A stretch of DNA of 64,000 nt from Alnus glutinosa (Eukaryota; Streptophyta; Magnoliopsida; Fagales; Betulaceae), in contig NC_084891.1 of NCBI RefSeq assembly GCF_958979055.1, forward strand, positions 24,265,501-24,329,500, in the 5' to 3' direction. Position numbers and translations under genes: made by a program. The stretch's first letter is position 1; each line of letters begins with the position of its first letter. The notes under the pieces are model-generated. The model was given only the letters and a program-made list of their open reading frames with translations. It had not been told where the DNA came from and ran no database searches. Positions 35,505 to 47,121 of this stretch are shown one piece after another.

Positions 35505-38030
35505 TGTAACGCCCCAAATTTGAACTAGCAAATTCGTAAGTAGAAACCTCCGATTTCCACGTGACATTACTACATCAGAGATAAACTGTCGCAGCGGAAT
35601 ATATTTATTTCTTCTAAAGCCTTAGTAATTGATAACATAACACATTTAGAGCTGACTGAAATACCTCGATACGTTTATTTAGAAAATACTTATAACAAAT
35701 ACAAGGAAACCGGTGTCCATAATGACACAAAAGAATACATATAAATCATTAGCAATCTTGTCAACATAAAATGCTATAAACACAGAAGACTACAAACAAA
35801 ATATAAATTATGCGTCCTTAGTTATAAAACCTCTTGAGCTATTGTCTTTGTCTATTAACCTGCATTAACATAATATATATATATATAGAAACAAAAACAC
35901 AAAACAACCAAAGTGAGTCCACTGTTTCCAATAATAAGGTGAATACTGATTTATTTAATAAATCCTTCAACATGCAGATGTGACTTTATAGCCACGCGTA
36001 TAATGCAAATGTATTGGTTGTATGAATATGCATCGTAGTAACCATTTAGTTTGTATTTTATGATCATCTTTCTTCAGACTCTCGTACCAGGGCCATTAAA
36101 TCCCTGTTCGTTCACGTCCGTTGCCTCCCACTTAAAGTCTTACCTGTTTTTACTGGAATCCTACGGTCCCAGCATTAGTTATATATTAGGCCTTCGGATA
36201 CCCCTGGGTCACTCTGAACCCCCTGGATCCACTGACTAGCCATACTTTCCCCTAGCTACTACATCAGCTTGTTGATGGCTATCTCATCAGCCGTTATATT
36301 ATTTTAGACACAACATGCTATGCATGATCGGCCACATGCAATGAATAAATTAAATAAAACAATAAACACAATATTATGGAAAAATCCACCAGCTTCGTCC
36401 TCAGTAAGTATAGAAATACTTACAGTCATATCTGCAGTCTCATATTCCATCATCCTGCAATAATTATAGGTATATCCACACAAAGTGTTAACATCATCTA
36501 CTGCAATTCTTAATTCTATTTATAAAACCCCTTTTACAAATTATTATTATTAGTTATAACATTTAAACCCATCTTCCGTCAAAATACTAATATTTCTAAT
36601 AACACCAAAATATCAATATCCATTACTTTATTATTTGAGATGATTACTTATAACAATCTTAAATCCTTGGTTCATGATTTGGTGCCGAGGCTATATGACC
36701 AATACCACCAAATACGATTATGAAGGATTTAACATATATTATAAGAACATAAAAGTAAATACTATTAAGATTCATTATGATGCAAGGGTTAGGTAAGCAG
36801 TTGGCTGAGCCTCCTTACTTAATGCAAATGCTAAGATAAATAGGTAAATATATGTACTAACAAGAATATCTTCACTATTTTACAAAAGTTATTAAGTCAA
36901 CTGAATTCATTTATTTGATTCATGGTTGAGCACTGAAACGGTTGACATAATGCTCAAACATGAATCTTAACATGAAAATACATCTTAGAAATCACTTATG
37001 AAATACTTGAACACATAGAAAACTTACCAAACAAATTCTGTAACAAAAGCCCCCCCCCCTTTAAGCCCTTAGTGACCGGTTTTGGAGTTGCTAGTGCTGT
37101 CTTGGTTTTGGATCTTGGTTCTATAATTCTAGGCCAAGAAATAGTAAGATAAGAGGTATATCTAGCTCCCCTAAGGTTGCTGGACAGAAAATCAAAAGAG
37201 AAATAGAAGGGTTTCTTCACCTAAGCCAAGTAATGAACAAAGGAAGACTAAATTGTGTAAGTATGAACTTCTCACTTGTCTTAAGGTAGAATGGGAGGTA
37301 AGGCTTGTCCCATATTTATAGGAGTCTTAGAACATCAAGGAAATGAAAGGAAATTCGTGCTTGGAGTACTAGAGGGCTGCTGAAAATTGGATAGACAAGG
37401 AGAACTTCTACCACCTACCATTCCATGCTTACCTTCCACCTTTCACTCCACCTCATCACTTGGTTTTGTTTCTTGCTAAATAAAATCCCAGCACTTGCTG
37501 AATGATAATATTTTTAATATAAGGTGGCTAGGGATGGCTGCTAAGTATATTACAAATCATTTCTGCTAACATTTCGACAGTCGGATTAATAAGGCACCGG
37601 TTTTGGCCAAAAAGTCAACTGTTACCAAATTGAATTCTGACTTCACAGGATTCAAGTATAAACTATATATATGCAATATTGAGTAATTAAAAGTCATAAA
37701 AACATATTTATCAAGTCTAAATTTAAAGGTCAAAGTTTAACCAAAAGTGCCACTTGGCACCTAAATAGTCAACTATAAACCAAAAAGTCAACCGGTGGAC
37801 TTTTTACTAACTTTTGCCATATGGTAGATCTTTCTTTTGTAAGCACATCGGTCTTTGAATCAACTAAATCCGAGTCCGTCTGACCAGTTTTCAGTTCAAT
37901 CAAAGTTTAAAGCTTAAATGTAATTCTTAAGTTCTCAAGGGTTTTTATGTTTGCTTATAAAAACATGTGGATATTGTTTCCTTAACAATATCAATGATTT
38001 CTTAGGAGCATGAATTTCCTGGGCGTTACA
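35505..38030 (-). mobile_element. 2,526-bp solo LTR (gypsy-like) with exact 5-bp TSD
   Basis: The unit begins TGTAACGCCC and ends GGGCGTTACA, a 10-bp inverted terminal repeat of LTR type. The duplication ACTAG is exact on both sides (35500-35504 and 38031-38035). No internal coding region or second LTR is present, so it is a solo LTR left by LTR-LTR recombination. A TATAAATA box on the minus strand near 37310-37325 indicates minus orientation. Length and termini suggest a large Ty3/gypsy family; without coding sequence the superfamily is inferred. It splits the copia relic between gag and protease. Confidence 0.88.
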
Positions 38031-38035
38031 ACTAG

Positions 38036-39240
38036 TTACTAAAACATAGTGAGAAAACTAAAAGAGTGCCTTATTTGGCTTAGTGCACTCACGAGCAAAG
38101 TGACCTTCCATTATATAGTTGAAGTAGACTATCGTGGACTTATAAGTAGGGGTGTGCATGGGGCGGGGCGGGGCGGGTTTTCGCCTTTTTTTGCCCTGCC
38201 CCGCACCTTTGCGGGTTGGAAATTTTCAACCCGCAAACCGCACTTGATAAAGACTAACCGTGCGGGGCGGATCACTGCGGGGCGGGTTCGCGGGGGGCGG
38301 GGATTGCGGGGCGGGTATTTTTGAGTGGCATTTACGTAATTTTGATTTTATTTATTAAAAAAAATAAAAATTCAAAAAAATACTGGTTTTTTAAATAAAA
38401 AATTAAATTCATATTTCCATTCAAGAACATTTTTCATAGAATTAGTCTTTTAAACTAAAAGCCCTATTAATTATAAGATAAAATTCTAAGAAACATGATT
38501 TATATTTTCTCCCATCAACAAAGTAGTATAATTGAATAAATGTAAAGAATAAAAAGTTATAATATTTCATTATTCCATGTACTCAATTTTCTTGTCTTTT
38601 TCAGAAGTAATGAAAAGATTATTTCAAATAACAATACAATAAAAATGTGTACACTTTAACATTCCATGAAATTGAACTATAAAAATTGTATTTTTCACAC
38701 AATAAAATGAGTTAGTGGACCCCTTTTTTAATTTTTTTTTTCTTTTTTTCTCCTTTGTGCGGTGCGGGGCGGGGCGGGGTGGGGACCCGCATTTTTTAAA
38801 AGGCTAAACCCGCAACCCGCCCCGCATAAATTTCTCAAATTAAGACCCTAACCCGCAAAAAAACCTGAAAACCCGGTCTTTTGCGGGGCGGGGTGGGGCG
38901 GGTGCTGCGGGGCGGGGCGGAGATTGCGGTTTTTGCACACCCCTACTTATAAGTTATACCTACCAACGTGCTTATCTCTCTTGCTCTTGATAGTCCTCGT
39001 CTTCTTAGGCACGGGTTCAGGTGTTCATTGTTTATCATTATTCTTGCACTTGGGCATAGATGCCTTGCGTGAACTTGACTCAACTGTTACTCGGAACTGT
39101 TGAGTTTAGCTGCCTCTAGGCACTTGCCTTCAAGTTCTAAACAACGCATCACATCATCAAAAGTCTTATTATGTGTCAAATTTTGGCTCATAGTCTCTCA
39201 AGAGCTGGGCAGTGAAATCACCGCATGGAAATTAAGAATT
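38036..39240 (-). pseudogene. Copia-type gag relic
   Basis: On the minus strand, reading from 39240: KTFDDVMRCLELEGKCLEAA, matching the C-terminal gag region of plant copia polyproteins. After a broken basic linker comes a zinc-knuckle remnant GHFARECTKPNK (about 38055-38115). The first Cys pair of the knuckle is damaged, and several stops are present. The frame is interrupted by the MITE at 38147-38945 and, at 38031, by the solo LTR. Confidence 0.7.
38147..38945. mobile_element. 799-bp hAT-type MITE with exact 8-bp TSD
   Basis: The ends TAGGGGTGTGCA and TGCACACCCCTA are perfect inverted repeats. The palindromic duplication CTTATAAG lies at 38139-38146 and 38946-38953. The subterminal ~150 bp on each side are rich in GGGGCGGGGCGGG and CCCGC words; the centre is A/T-rich. 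There is no transposase. Removing it restores the copia gag region. Confidence 0.92.
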
Positions 39241-39291
39241 TGGAGAGTTTGGACTCATCTTACCAAAAGGTGATTGGAGCTTAATTTTTAA

Positions 39292-39676
39292 GAGTATTCC
39301 TAGTGAGCTCTGTAATTTTTCTCTAAATTTTAGCTCAATAATTTACTTTTTTGATTTTATCTATCACTTTCAAAAGGCTTCATACATCAAACTCTCTAAA
39401 TCTTTATCTATTTCAACTAAATATTAATTTTTTTTATTGGTTTTAAACAATCACTCCTAACAAACGAGGATAGAGGAAAAGTGGAAAGTGAAGTAAAATG
39501 AGAGAGAACTAATAAAATATTCAATAGCTCATAAAATTTGTGAATTAAATTTGGAGTGAAATTCTGACAAAAGTTAAAATAGAGAAAATATAGAGAGTTT
39601 GTTGGAGTGGGCTTTTTCGAGTTTTTCACCAAATTTTGGTGAAAATTTTGAAATGGATAGCTCACTAGGGATGCTC
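39292..39676. mobile_element. 385-bp MITE flanked by TTAA
   Basis: The ends GAGTATTCCTAGTGAGCT and, on the other strand, GAGCATCCCTAGTGAGCT match at 16 of 18. TTAA occurs immediately outside both ends (39288-39291 and 39677-39680). Since TTAA is palindromic the true duplication could be the 3-bp TTA/TAA of PIF/Harbinger elements. The interior is A/T-rich and non-coding. Confidence 0.8.
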
Positions 39677-39680
39677 TTAA

Positions 39681-40627
39681 CGACGCACTTGCATTTTTTT
39701 TCCTAACAAAAAATCAAAAGGTGATCGTAGGGTAGTTCTTTTGATTTATAACAAGCAAGACAACAGTTGTAAGATTTGAGAACAACATATTTATCCCCAT
39801 AAATTTTATGAGATCATTTCTTTGATGTTTATAACTACAATGTAACCACACAACTTCTACTACAATTATGAATGGTTACAACCATTCACCTCCTATCTCA
39901 CTTTACATTTTATAGCGTTTTGTATTTAATGTATTGGTGAGAACTGTTTGACTGTCTAGTTATTATTATTTCTAACTATGAATGAATCTTCATTATCTTC
40001 GTTGGGATGCTTGCTATTACTATTGAGTTAAATATTTAGCACATGCATTCAAAAGAAACCTACACCTATGTCTCAAGTGTTTGTCACTCATTTTTCTTCT
40101 TTACTTGGCGTGTTTGTGTACAATCTAAAGTTCTAGGGCTAATATCTCTAAAAATAAAAATAAAAAAAATAAAAATTAGTGCTAATATGATATCAGAATA
40201 AAATATGTTATATTATAATTTGCTGTATCTTCCATTTATTTTTATATATATTTTTTTCGAATCAACTATTTAATTTATAGGTATTTAAATAGTTCATTTG
40301 CATCCATGCTTGAATTTCATAGCTTCATTTGCCTGAGGAGGGAGTAAATATTTTTAGCTGGGAGATTTTTATTTTTATTTATTTATTTTTTCTTGGGGGC
40401 CGGGCTTCAGGCCTGCATCCAGAATTTTCCCAGTGTAAAGAAAAGAAATAGGAGTTTGGAGCTTGAGGAGTTGACACATACGCAGCACGCCAAGTTGCCA
40501 ATACAAACGCAGGACCACCAGCCACCGACCACCGACCACCGAAGAGGATTATCCTCTCCAGAAACCTCCCCATTTCTGTGTTTTCACGGTTTCCCTTTCT
40601 GCCTGTTTAGTCGAAGAAATACACAAC
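39681..40627. other. Spacer and upstream region of the J-domain gene
   Basis: A/T-rich spacer with no recognisable frame up to about 40390. The last ~230 bp (40395-40627) are GC-richer, with GACCACC repeats at 40513-40540, and probably include the promoter and 5' UTR of the J-domain gene. Confidence 0.4.
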
Positions 40628-43600
40628 ATGATTTGGGACGAGTGGGACGATAATGTAACCGACCACGAACATTCCGACCAAGAATCCCACCTTAATTTCG
40701 ATTTCCTCTCTGCACTGTCCAAGCCCAAGGTACACTACAAGCTCATACCTTTATGTTTCTTCTTCAAAACTTTTTATCTTTTCTTTTTGTTTTCGTTTCC
40801 TTTTTTTTTTTTTAAAAAACAATTTCCGTATAATTTATCTTTATTTGATTGTAGGATTACTATAAGATATTGGAGGTGGATTATGATGCTACAGACGATG
40901 CCATTCGATGCAATTACATCCGCCTAGCGCTGGTTTGTTTTTAGTCTGTTATATTTTTATAATTAATTTAATTTAATTTATTTGTATCGCATGCGATTAT
41001 AGTAACAAGTAATCCTTTAATTTGTTCCTGAACTTGCTTTGTACAGAAATGGCATCCGGATAAGCAAAAAGACGAAGGCAACGCGACTTCGAGGTTTCAA
41101 GAGATAAACGAGGCCTACCAGGGTCAGTCACAGTCTTAGACTGTTTTAAGCTCCTTTTTTTTTTTTGGGTCATTCTCATTGCTCATGCTCATTGCTGTAT
41201 ATTGAGGTGCATTGTGTGATGGCATAAACTTTGTCCTAAGGCTTTGGATTTGATTTTTGTTTTGAATATTTGCATTTTTAGAGAGTAAGAGACGAACAAG
41301 GTACATGTCTCTTTAGCTTTGTTCATGGTGTATTTTATCTCAGGAAGAGGGGGATTATGGACTCCACATGCCATTAAGAAGGAAATGCATAACGTTTTGA
41401 AAAATTAGGGCGATAGTGTACATTTGGCATGATTCATTGTGCTGGTAGGATATTTGATTGGGAATACAATCTCCATATAGCTGCATATTTTATCTCATAG
41501 ACACTTGAAGACGAAGGATATGCACTGGCTAGATCTTAAATATAACTGGGTACGAGTCAGAAGTGACTTATTTACTAACTCCTACAGGTTTTTCAGATGG
41601 GCAGAGGATTACTTGATCTGTATTTTTTTTTTGGGGGGTGGGGGGGATGTGGGGTTGAGGGTGGGATGTTCACGGTTGGGTTTTTCTTGAGTCTATTTGT
41701 GTTAATAGGTAAGGTTTGATTTTGGTGAAGGAGGTGTGGGTTTGTTTACTCTTCGAGATCCTCGACCTGGGTCTTGCGGGTTAGATCGCTGTTCAGGGTA
41801 TGTTTTAAAAGCAGTGGACCATGTTTGATGATATAGCTGACCAATATATCAACATATGTTATTTGCAAAACTTGGTGAGTGGCGGCTCTTGCATTTTGTG
41901 GTGTGTTTTGGGAAGAAAGCAACCAAATGATTTTCAGGATTTTGAGCGCTGAGTGTAGGTGTGATACTTGAATTTAAGATACATTTAGATGGGCAGAGGA
42001 TTACTTGATCTGTATTTTTTTTTGGGGGGGTGGGGGGGATGTGGGGTTGAGGGTGGGATGTTCACGGTTGGGTTTTTCTTGAGTCTATTTGTGTTAATAG
42101 GTAAGGTTTGATTTTGGTGAAGGAGGTGTGGGTTTGTTTACTCTTCGAGATCCTCGACCTGGGTCTTGCGGGTTAGATCGCTGTTCAGGGTATGTTTTAA
42201 AAGCAGTGGACCATGTTTGATGATATAGCTGACCAATATATCAACATATGTTATTTGCAAAACTTGGTGAGTGGCGGCTCTTGCATTTTGTGGTGTGTTT
42301 TGGGAAGAAAGCAACCAAATGATTTTCAGGATTTTGAGCGCTGAGTGTAGGTGTGATACTTGAATTTAAGATACATTTATACATGGATGTCCACAATGGT
42401 GGAAACTGCAAAGCTTCTCTGTTTTGGGGACTCTATTGATTACTGCTTAGCTAGGGTGTAAGATTTGTAGAGTTCTCTTTTTGGTCGTGGTATTCATTCT
42501 TCTTATATGGAATTTGCTCAGTTCTTGTTGTTCGTCCCCAGAGATTTGATGAATTAAGAGGCAAGTTCATGCGTGTATATTTCCTTTGTTAATGCCATAC
42601 TGGTTTATGCTTTAGAGATATTGATTGGGGTTCTGAAGTTCTGAGGATAAATAATGCTTTTGAAGATGATGAACTTATTTGACAAAACCTAGCTGTAGAT
42701 TCTGTGGAAGAAGAGTTTTATTTCTGTAAATAATAGCGTTGACACAGGTGTGCTTATTTCACTTGAGCTAGGTGTGAATTGCTTCTCTGGACGGGCTCTG
42801 GGTCCAGACTGACTCTGCCAACAGTATTATTTCATGTGTTGCCCTGTTTTCTTGGGTTGTTAAGTGCAAGTTTTCTGGGAAGCAACTTTTGGAAATGGCA
42901 TGTAATTCTAGAAATGAAACTCATTTGTTTTTACAAGGTGTGAAAAATGACATTTAAACGAGAAGCATTGAAGGAGAGACATGGTAAAGACAAAAAAATT
43001 GAGTGAAGAAATGGCAAGAGAACTATGCGGGGAACGTGATCTTATTGCAAAATACATATCACATATCTTTTTTGTGCAATGCCTTGTCAGTACTCGGGAG
43101 TGTTTTATGCATCTCCATGTTTCCAATGCACTTACCTATCTAAAGAGATTCACCCCCTTACCAAAAAGGTTTTCTAGGAAGCACCTTTTGGAAATGTGGT
43201 TCCTTTGAATCTTCTAGACCCCAAGAGGTAGCAGTAAGTAATGCGTAAGGTCCCAAGAGATAGCTCAATCGACTAAGAACAATGCCTTATGAAGCAGAGG
43301 TCACTAGTTCAAATTTTTTTCTCCCCCTCTCCCCTTCCATCTCCTTGGGGTAAAAAAAACAAACTTGTCAAAAAGTAATGTTTAACAATTTTCATGTCTA
43401 ACTTGGTGTTTTCATTCTATTCAACAGTTTTGAGTGATCCTGTCAAAAGGAGAGAATATGACAAGAAAGGGATGCTTTATGTCTATGATTATAATATAAT
43501 CGTGAGTGTTTCTCCACTCTCTCTCTGCCCTGAAAAATGTTAGTTTTTTTAATTATTGTTGTTTATTCACATTGTAATTTATCATTTGTTGGCTGCAGGA

Positions 43601-43670
43601 GTATCTCAACCGTCACAAAGGCCTTATATTGACATGCAATGGTCTTGGGATAAGGCATTCAATATGGTAA
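40628..43670 (+). CDS. Small J-domain (DnaJ-like) co-chaperone (5 exons)
   Basis: Exons 40628-40729, 40855-40932, 41047-41122, 43428-43501 and 43599-43670 join to 133 codons plus TAA. J proteins stimulate the ATPase of Hsp70. Residues 1-34 form an acidic leader ([20 protein letters not shown]). The J domain starts at [15 protein letters not shown] (35), has the diagnostic HPD at residues 63-65 (KWHPDK), and ends near [17 protein letters not shown] short tail [20 protein letters not shown] follows. There is no Gly/Phe region and no zinc finger, so it is a type III (DJC) protein. No signal or membrane segment is seen, so it is probably cytosolic or nuclear. The stop TAA lies inside a donor-like GTAAGC, so an alternative 3' end is possible. 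Intron 3 is 2.3 kb and repeat-bearing. Confidence 0.9.
41595..42379. repeat. Near-identical 392-bp tandem duplication in intron 3 of the J-domain gene
   Basis: AGATGGGCAGAGGATTACTT begins at 41595 and again at 41987. The two units read the same to about 42379. The only difference I noticed is one base at a T/G homopolymer junction (ten T and six G against nine T and seven G). Confidence 0.93.
43250..43365 (+). mobile_element. tRNA-derived SINE in intron 3 of the J-domain gene
   Basis: The A-box-like TAGCTCAATCGACTAAGA at 43261 and B-box-like GGTCACTAGTTCAAAT at 43299 sit at tRNA-like spacing. They are followed by a pyrimidine-rich stretch and a GGGGTAAAAAA tail. It does not form a complete tRNA cloverleaf. 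Ends are approximate. Confidence 0.6.
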
Positions 43671-44050
43671 GCGGATATTATAACATGGAGAGATAACCTT
43701 ATCAACATCTTGTAACATCTTACCCGTCCATTTTACCTCTACTGGGGAGGTCTGTTGATTATGCATCTTTCTTTCTTTTTTTTTTTTCTTTTTTTCTCTA
43801 TCTATTTGGCTGAGTGGAAGGTCTTTTCTATGCCCTCCCTTGCCTGTATTGTATATCTAAGGCTGGATATAATTAAACAATGTTGTTAGTGTCGAACCAA
43901 AGTAGCCCCATGTTATTTGAAGTTGTTCTTTGCATTGTTTTGGGTGTTTTTCAAAACAATATTAATTAGAGAAAAATACTGTGTATTAGTCCATCCTGCT
44001 CATCGTTTCACAGATCAATCCATACTGCTTCTCCCACGTCACTTCACAGA
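43671..44050. other. 3' flank of the J-domain gene
   Basis: Probable 3' UTR and spacer with T-runs near 43770-43800. No frame with similarity is seen. Confidence 0.4.
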
Positions 44051-44347
44051 TCAGATTTGTTTGCTAGTCGAACTGGGAGTTTTAGCAGTCCCCGGGAACT
44101 CTTTTGGTTTAGGTTCTCTTTGTTCTGCTGCGTTTGCATCAACGGTGGTGCTCACTGGGAACTGGGAAGGTATTGGTAATTTGGGCCGGGCTCTGCGGCA
44201 TGAGAAGCAATTGTTTGGACCTAGCATTAAATTTAATGGCGTTTCCATTGAAATCTTCAAATTTAGATGCTTTGGCAATTCATCGAACATGCGCCTGAAG
44301 CAACGAATAGCATTGGAGATGGAGAGGCTGCTGACTGCTGAGTTCAT
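44051..44347 (-). other. Unrecognised open frame (98 codons)
   Basis: This GC-richer island inside A/T-rich spacer is open on both strands. The minus frame starts MNSAVSSLSISNAIRCFRRM and is Ser/Arg-rich, then Pro/Lys-rich. A plus frame of 155 codons overlaps it (43917-44384). I recognise neither. No TATA or splice context favours either, so it may be a gene remnant. Confidence 0.2.
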
Positions 44348-44397
44348 CCACCGATTTCATAAACTCGGCTTTCGCAACTCATAGCAACACTACAATA

Positions 44398-45110
44398 CAT
44401 CGCAATACTATATATCGCGCTTCTCTTTCCTCTCAATTTTTTTATTGAGTAATATCGTATATTATATTTTTATTTTACAATTACTTTACAATACTCTAGA
44501 TACTATATTTTTAAAGAAATGTTTGGTTTTATTCTATTGCACATCTCTTCTACGGAGATGTGCAAATCTATCATTGAATCTATAAGATTAAATATGAGAT
44601 TTACAGATTTAATGATAACATATCATATATTTTTTATCTTACAATTATTTTAATGTGGCAGTACCAATTAATTTTTAACTTATTCTTTTTTTTTAAAAAT
44701 AAAATATTAGTTAGGTGCTTAGAAGTGCCGCTAGCATTGTTTGATAAAAATTTGGGTTAAATACCTTTTTGCCGATTTCAAAACTTTTTCTTGTCTTATG
44801 CGTTTCATTTTGTATCACATATGATACCTTATTTATGGGTAAAGACGAAGATGGTATTCACGTCCAAAAATTAACGGAAGTCTACGTCAGCACTCTTAAG
44901 AAACTGACACATGTTCTGTGCCCCATTAACAATAAAACAATTAAAAGCATTAAAAAAAAAACTTTTTGAAAAAAAAAAATAGTAGGGTGGCTCGAGTCAT
45001 CCTTTTGGACAAAATGGGGATGGCCCAAGGGCCAAACCCTAAGTTTTTTTTCTTTTTAATTAGTTATAGGGATACATTTCGATTTTTTAAGGCTAGTGAG
45101 GTAGACTACG
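44398..45110. other. Spacer with MITE-like fragments
   Basis: At 44450-44480 and 44630-44660 are ATATTATATTTTTATTTTACA-like words resembling the short MITE family of 16.2 and 33.2 kb. At 44755-45030 is one half of a long-TIR type element (GGGTTAAATACCTTTTT, then a GGTGGC/GGCCC core). No complete element or gene is seen. Confidence 0.35.
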
Positions 45111-45394
45111 ATATTAGGCAACTTTTTGAAGGAAATACTATTTAGTCCTTAGCCAATAGCCATACTCATAGTATTAATATTATTTATGATAAGAAATGCA
45201 GCAAAATGAAATAGAAAAAGAAAAAAGTCGTTAAACCGCATATCGCAAAGTATTTAGAAAAATGTTAGAGTATTTTTTGGTGTTCTCCTGAAATGACATA
45301 GATGTAACTTTTTAATTATATTTATGCCATTACAAGAAAACACGAGAAATTATATTTAACCCTAAATATTTTAATTTTAACTTTTGACTCTTTC

Positions 45395-45560
45395 CTCCTC
45401 TCTCTCTCTCTCTCTCTCTCCTTCGTTTTGTCTTCTTAAGGAACTCTCTCTCTCTATACGCTCTCCCGCTCTACAGAAAGAAGGCCCTCTTCCTATTTTA
45501 GTGAAAATCTGCATTTAATCCTCCACTCTCACTCACTTTCTCCCTCTCTCTCTGAGACCA
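45395..45560 (+). promoter_or_regulatory. CT-rich leader or promoter region
   Basis: Repeated CTCTCT tracts (45395-45421, 45446-45455, 45540-45552) lie upstream of the Di19-like exon remnant. CT-rich tracts are common around plant transcription starts. This may be the promoter that belonged to the Di19-type gene and may now drive the PPR transcript. Confidence 0.4.
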
Positions 45561-45745
45561 ACGCTAACCCAATTTCTCTCTATCCCCCACTGCAATTGAA
45601 TTGGTCCGAGTCACTAAGGAGATCGGACTCGGTTGGAGCGCCAGATAATTTAGGTGTGAAACGCTGCATTTTGGGTGGGGTGTACTGTGTAGTTTGGAAT
45701 TGATTCGAGCGGGAGGAGGACGACAGAGAAAGAGGAGGTTGAGCT

Positions 45746-45816
45746 ATGGATGGTGATTCGTGGAGCGCTCGTCTCTGGCTCGAACCGGTACCAGTCCGCT
45801 CTTCAATCGCAATCCG
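45746..45816 (+). pseudogene. Frameshifted first exon of a Di19-type drought-response gene
   Basis: It begins MDGDSWSARL, the conserved N-terminus of plant Di19 (Cys2/His2 zinc-finger, dehydration-induced 19) proteins. After codon 10 the match continues only in another frame as SNRYQSALQSQS, which needs a 2-base deletion around 45773-45781. The exon ends in phase 1 at a good donor, CCG/GTGAGC (45817), exactly where Di19 exon 1 should end before an Asp codon. I looked for exon 2 (MFMGF... and the zinc fingers) through 47100 and did not find it. It is therefore a remnant, perhaps reused as a leader exon of the PPR gene. Confidence 0.65.
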
Positions 45817-47121
45817 GTGAGCTCAATTGAGCTTTTTCTTTCACTTGTGGGGTTGTTTGGTAGCTGGAAAAAATTGGCGATTGCTTTCGGGATATTGGTG
45901 TAATTATTTGGCCTGAACATCTTTGCAATTTTTCAAGTGTGTGTGTGTGTGTACGTGCGTTTTTATTTTTCATTTTTGGCTATCTAGAAAAATGAAAACC
46001 CTTCCCTTTATACTCCATTGGGTTGTTAGAATAATGATTAAGTAGAATAGAATTGAACTTTGAATCTCCAACTATTAGGCTTCGTTTGAGTTGAGCTATT
46101 GATATGCGACATGCATTTCTTGTGTTTTTCTCTCAATTTTATTTTGCTTAGATTTGACACTGACCAAATGGAGGCCTCGGTTGATCTGCCATGTGTATGC
46201 ACTAGATATATGATGTTGGTTGGAAAGAAAGAATAAAAAAAGAAAAAGAAAGAAATAATATTTAAATGGAGTAATGAAAATGGATAGCTAAAATATTGAG
46301 TGAGATGTAAGTGTTTTAGAAAAGTGGGGAGCTAAAATAGAAAAAAAAAGTGGGATTTTTTTAGCTAAAATTTAGCGAAAGAAATGCCTAGTTGGATGTG
46401 AATGCCCTAAGCTTTTAAACAATTAATCAGCTAGCCTGCGATGACTTTCAAGTTCACTGTGATTGATTGGGATGGAGAGGGCTGAAGCAGCTCTATAGCA
46501 CAGTTCTTATGTAATTAGTTTTCAACAACTTTCAAATGCAACCAGTGCTTTCTGGCATTTAATAATCATGGGCAGCTAGGATTAGAGTCCTAAATTCCAA
46601 GAGAAACTATTGGAGAGTGCTGGGAATCTGGGACATTAGGAAGAGCATTAAGACAAACAATGCTTTACAAGAAGAAGAATAAAAGGTTTAATTAGATTGG
46701 CGATCAAGCCACAGTGATGTTTGAATCATCTTGTTTCCTGTTGTTTGTTTGATAGTTTGAAGGCATCTTAGATTATTAAAGATGGTTCTTAGGATTTGCC
46801 CACTGATTCTTTGTATGTGCTCTGCTAGATGTTCATTTTATGGTTTCAATTGTTCTTCCTGAGATGGAAATTTCATGTATGCATTCATGCTACAGTTTGT
46901 AATTCTTTTGGATGACTCTTAACTTTATGTATCTTTTCTCTATGATTTGTCTCGTCTAGATTTTCTTGTTCTTTTTGTAATTAGCTTATAACATTGACAA
47001 GCAGGCCACTGTTTGCTTTGATTCTTCATTTATAGGGCTACTTTTTACACCAGTTTATGAAATTAGTTGCTACACGAATAGCAACTAATAGATTCTCTAC
47101 TTCTTCAGATGACAGGGCTGG

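Noticed and set aside
43250..43365. Possible tRNA gene
   Set aside because: Only A- and B-box-like words are present; no acceptor stem or anticodon arm folds, so it is scored as a SINE.
46829..46870. Possible Di19 exon 2 (ATGTTCATTTTATGG)
   Set aside because: Only the first few bases resemble MFMGF; the following sequence lacks the acidic and zinc-finger residues of Di19.
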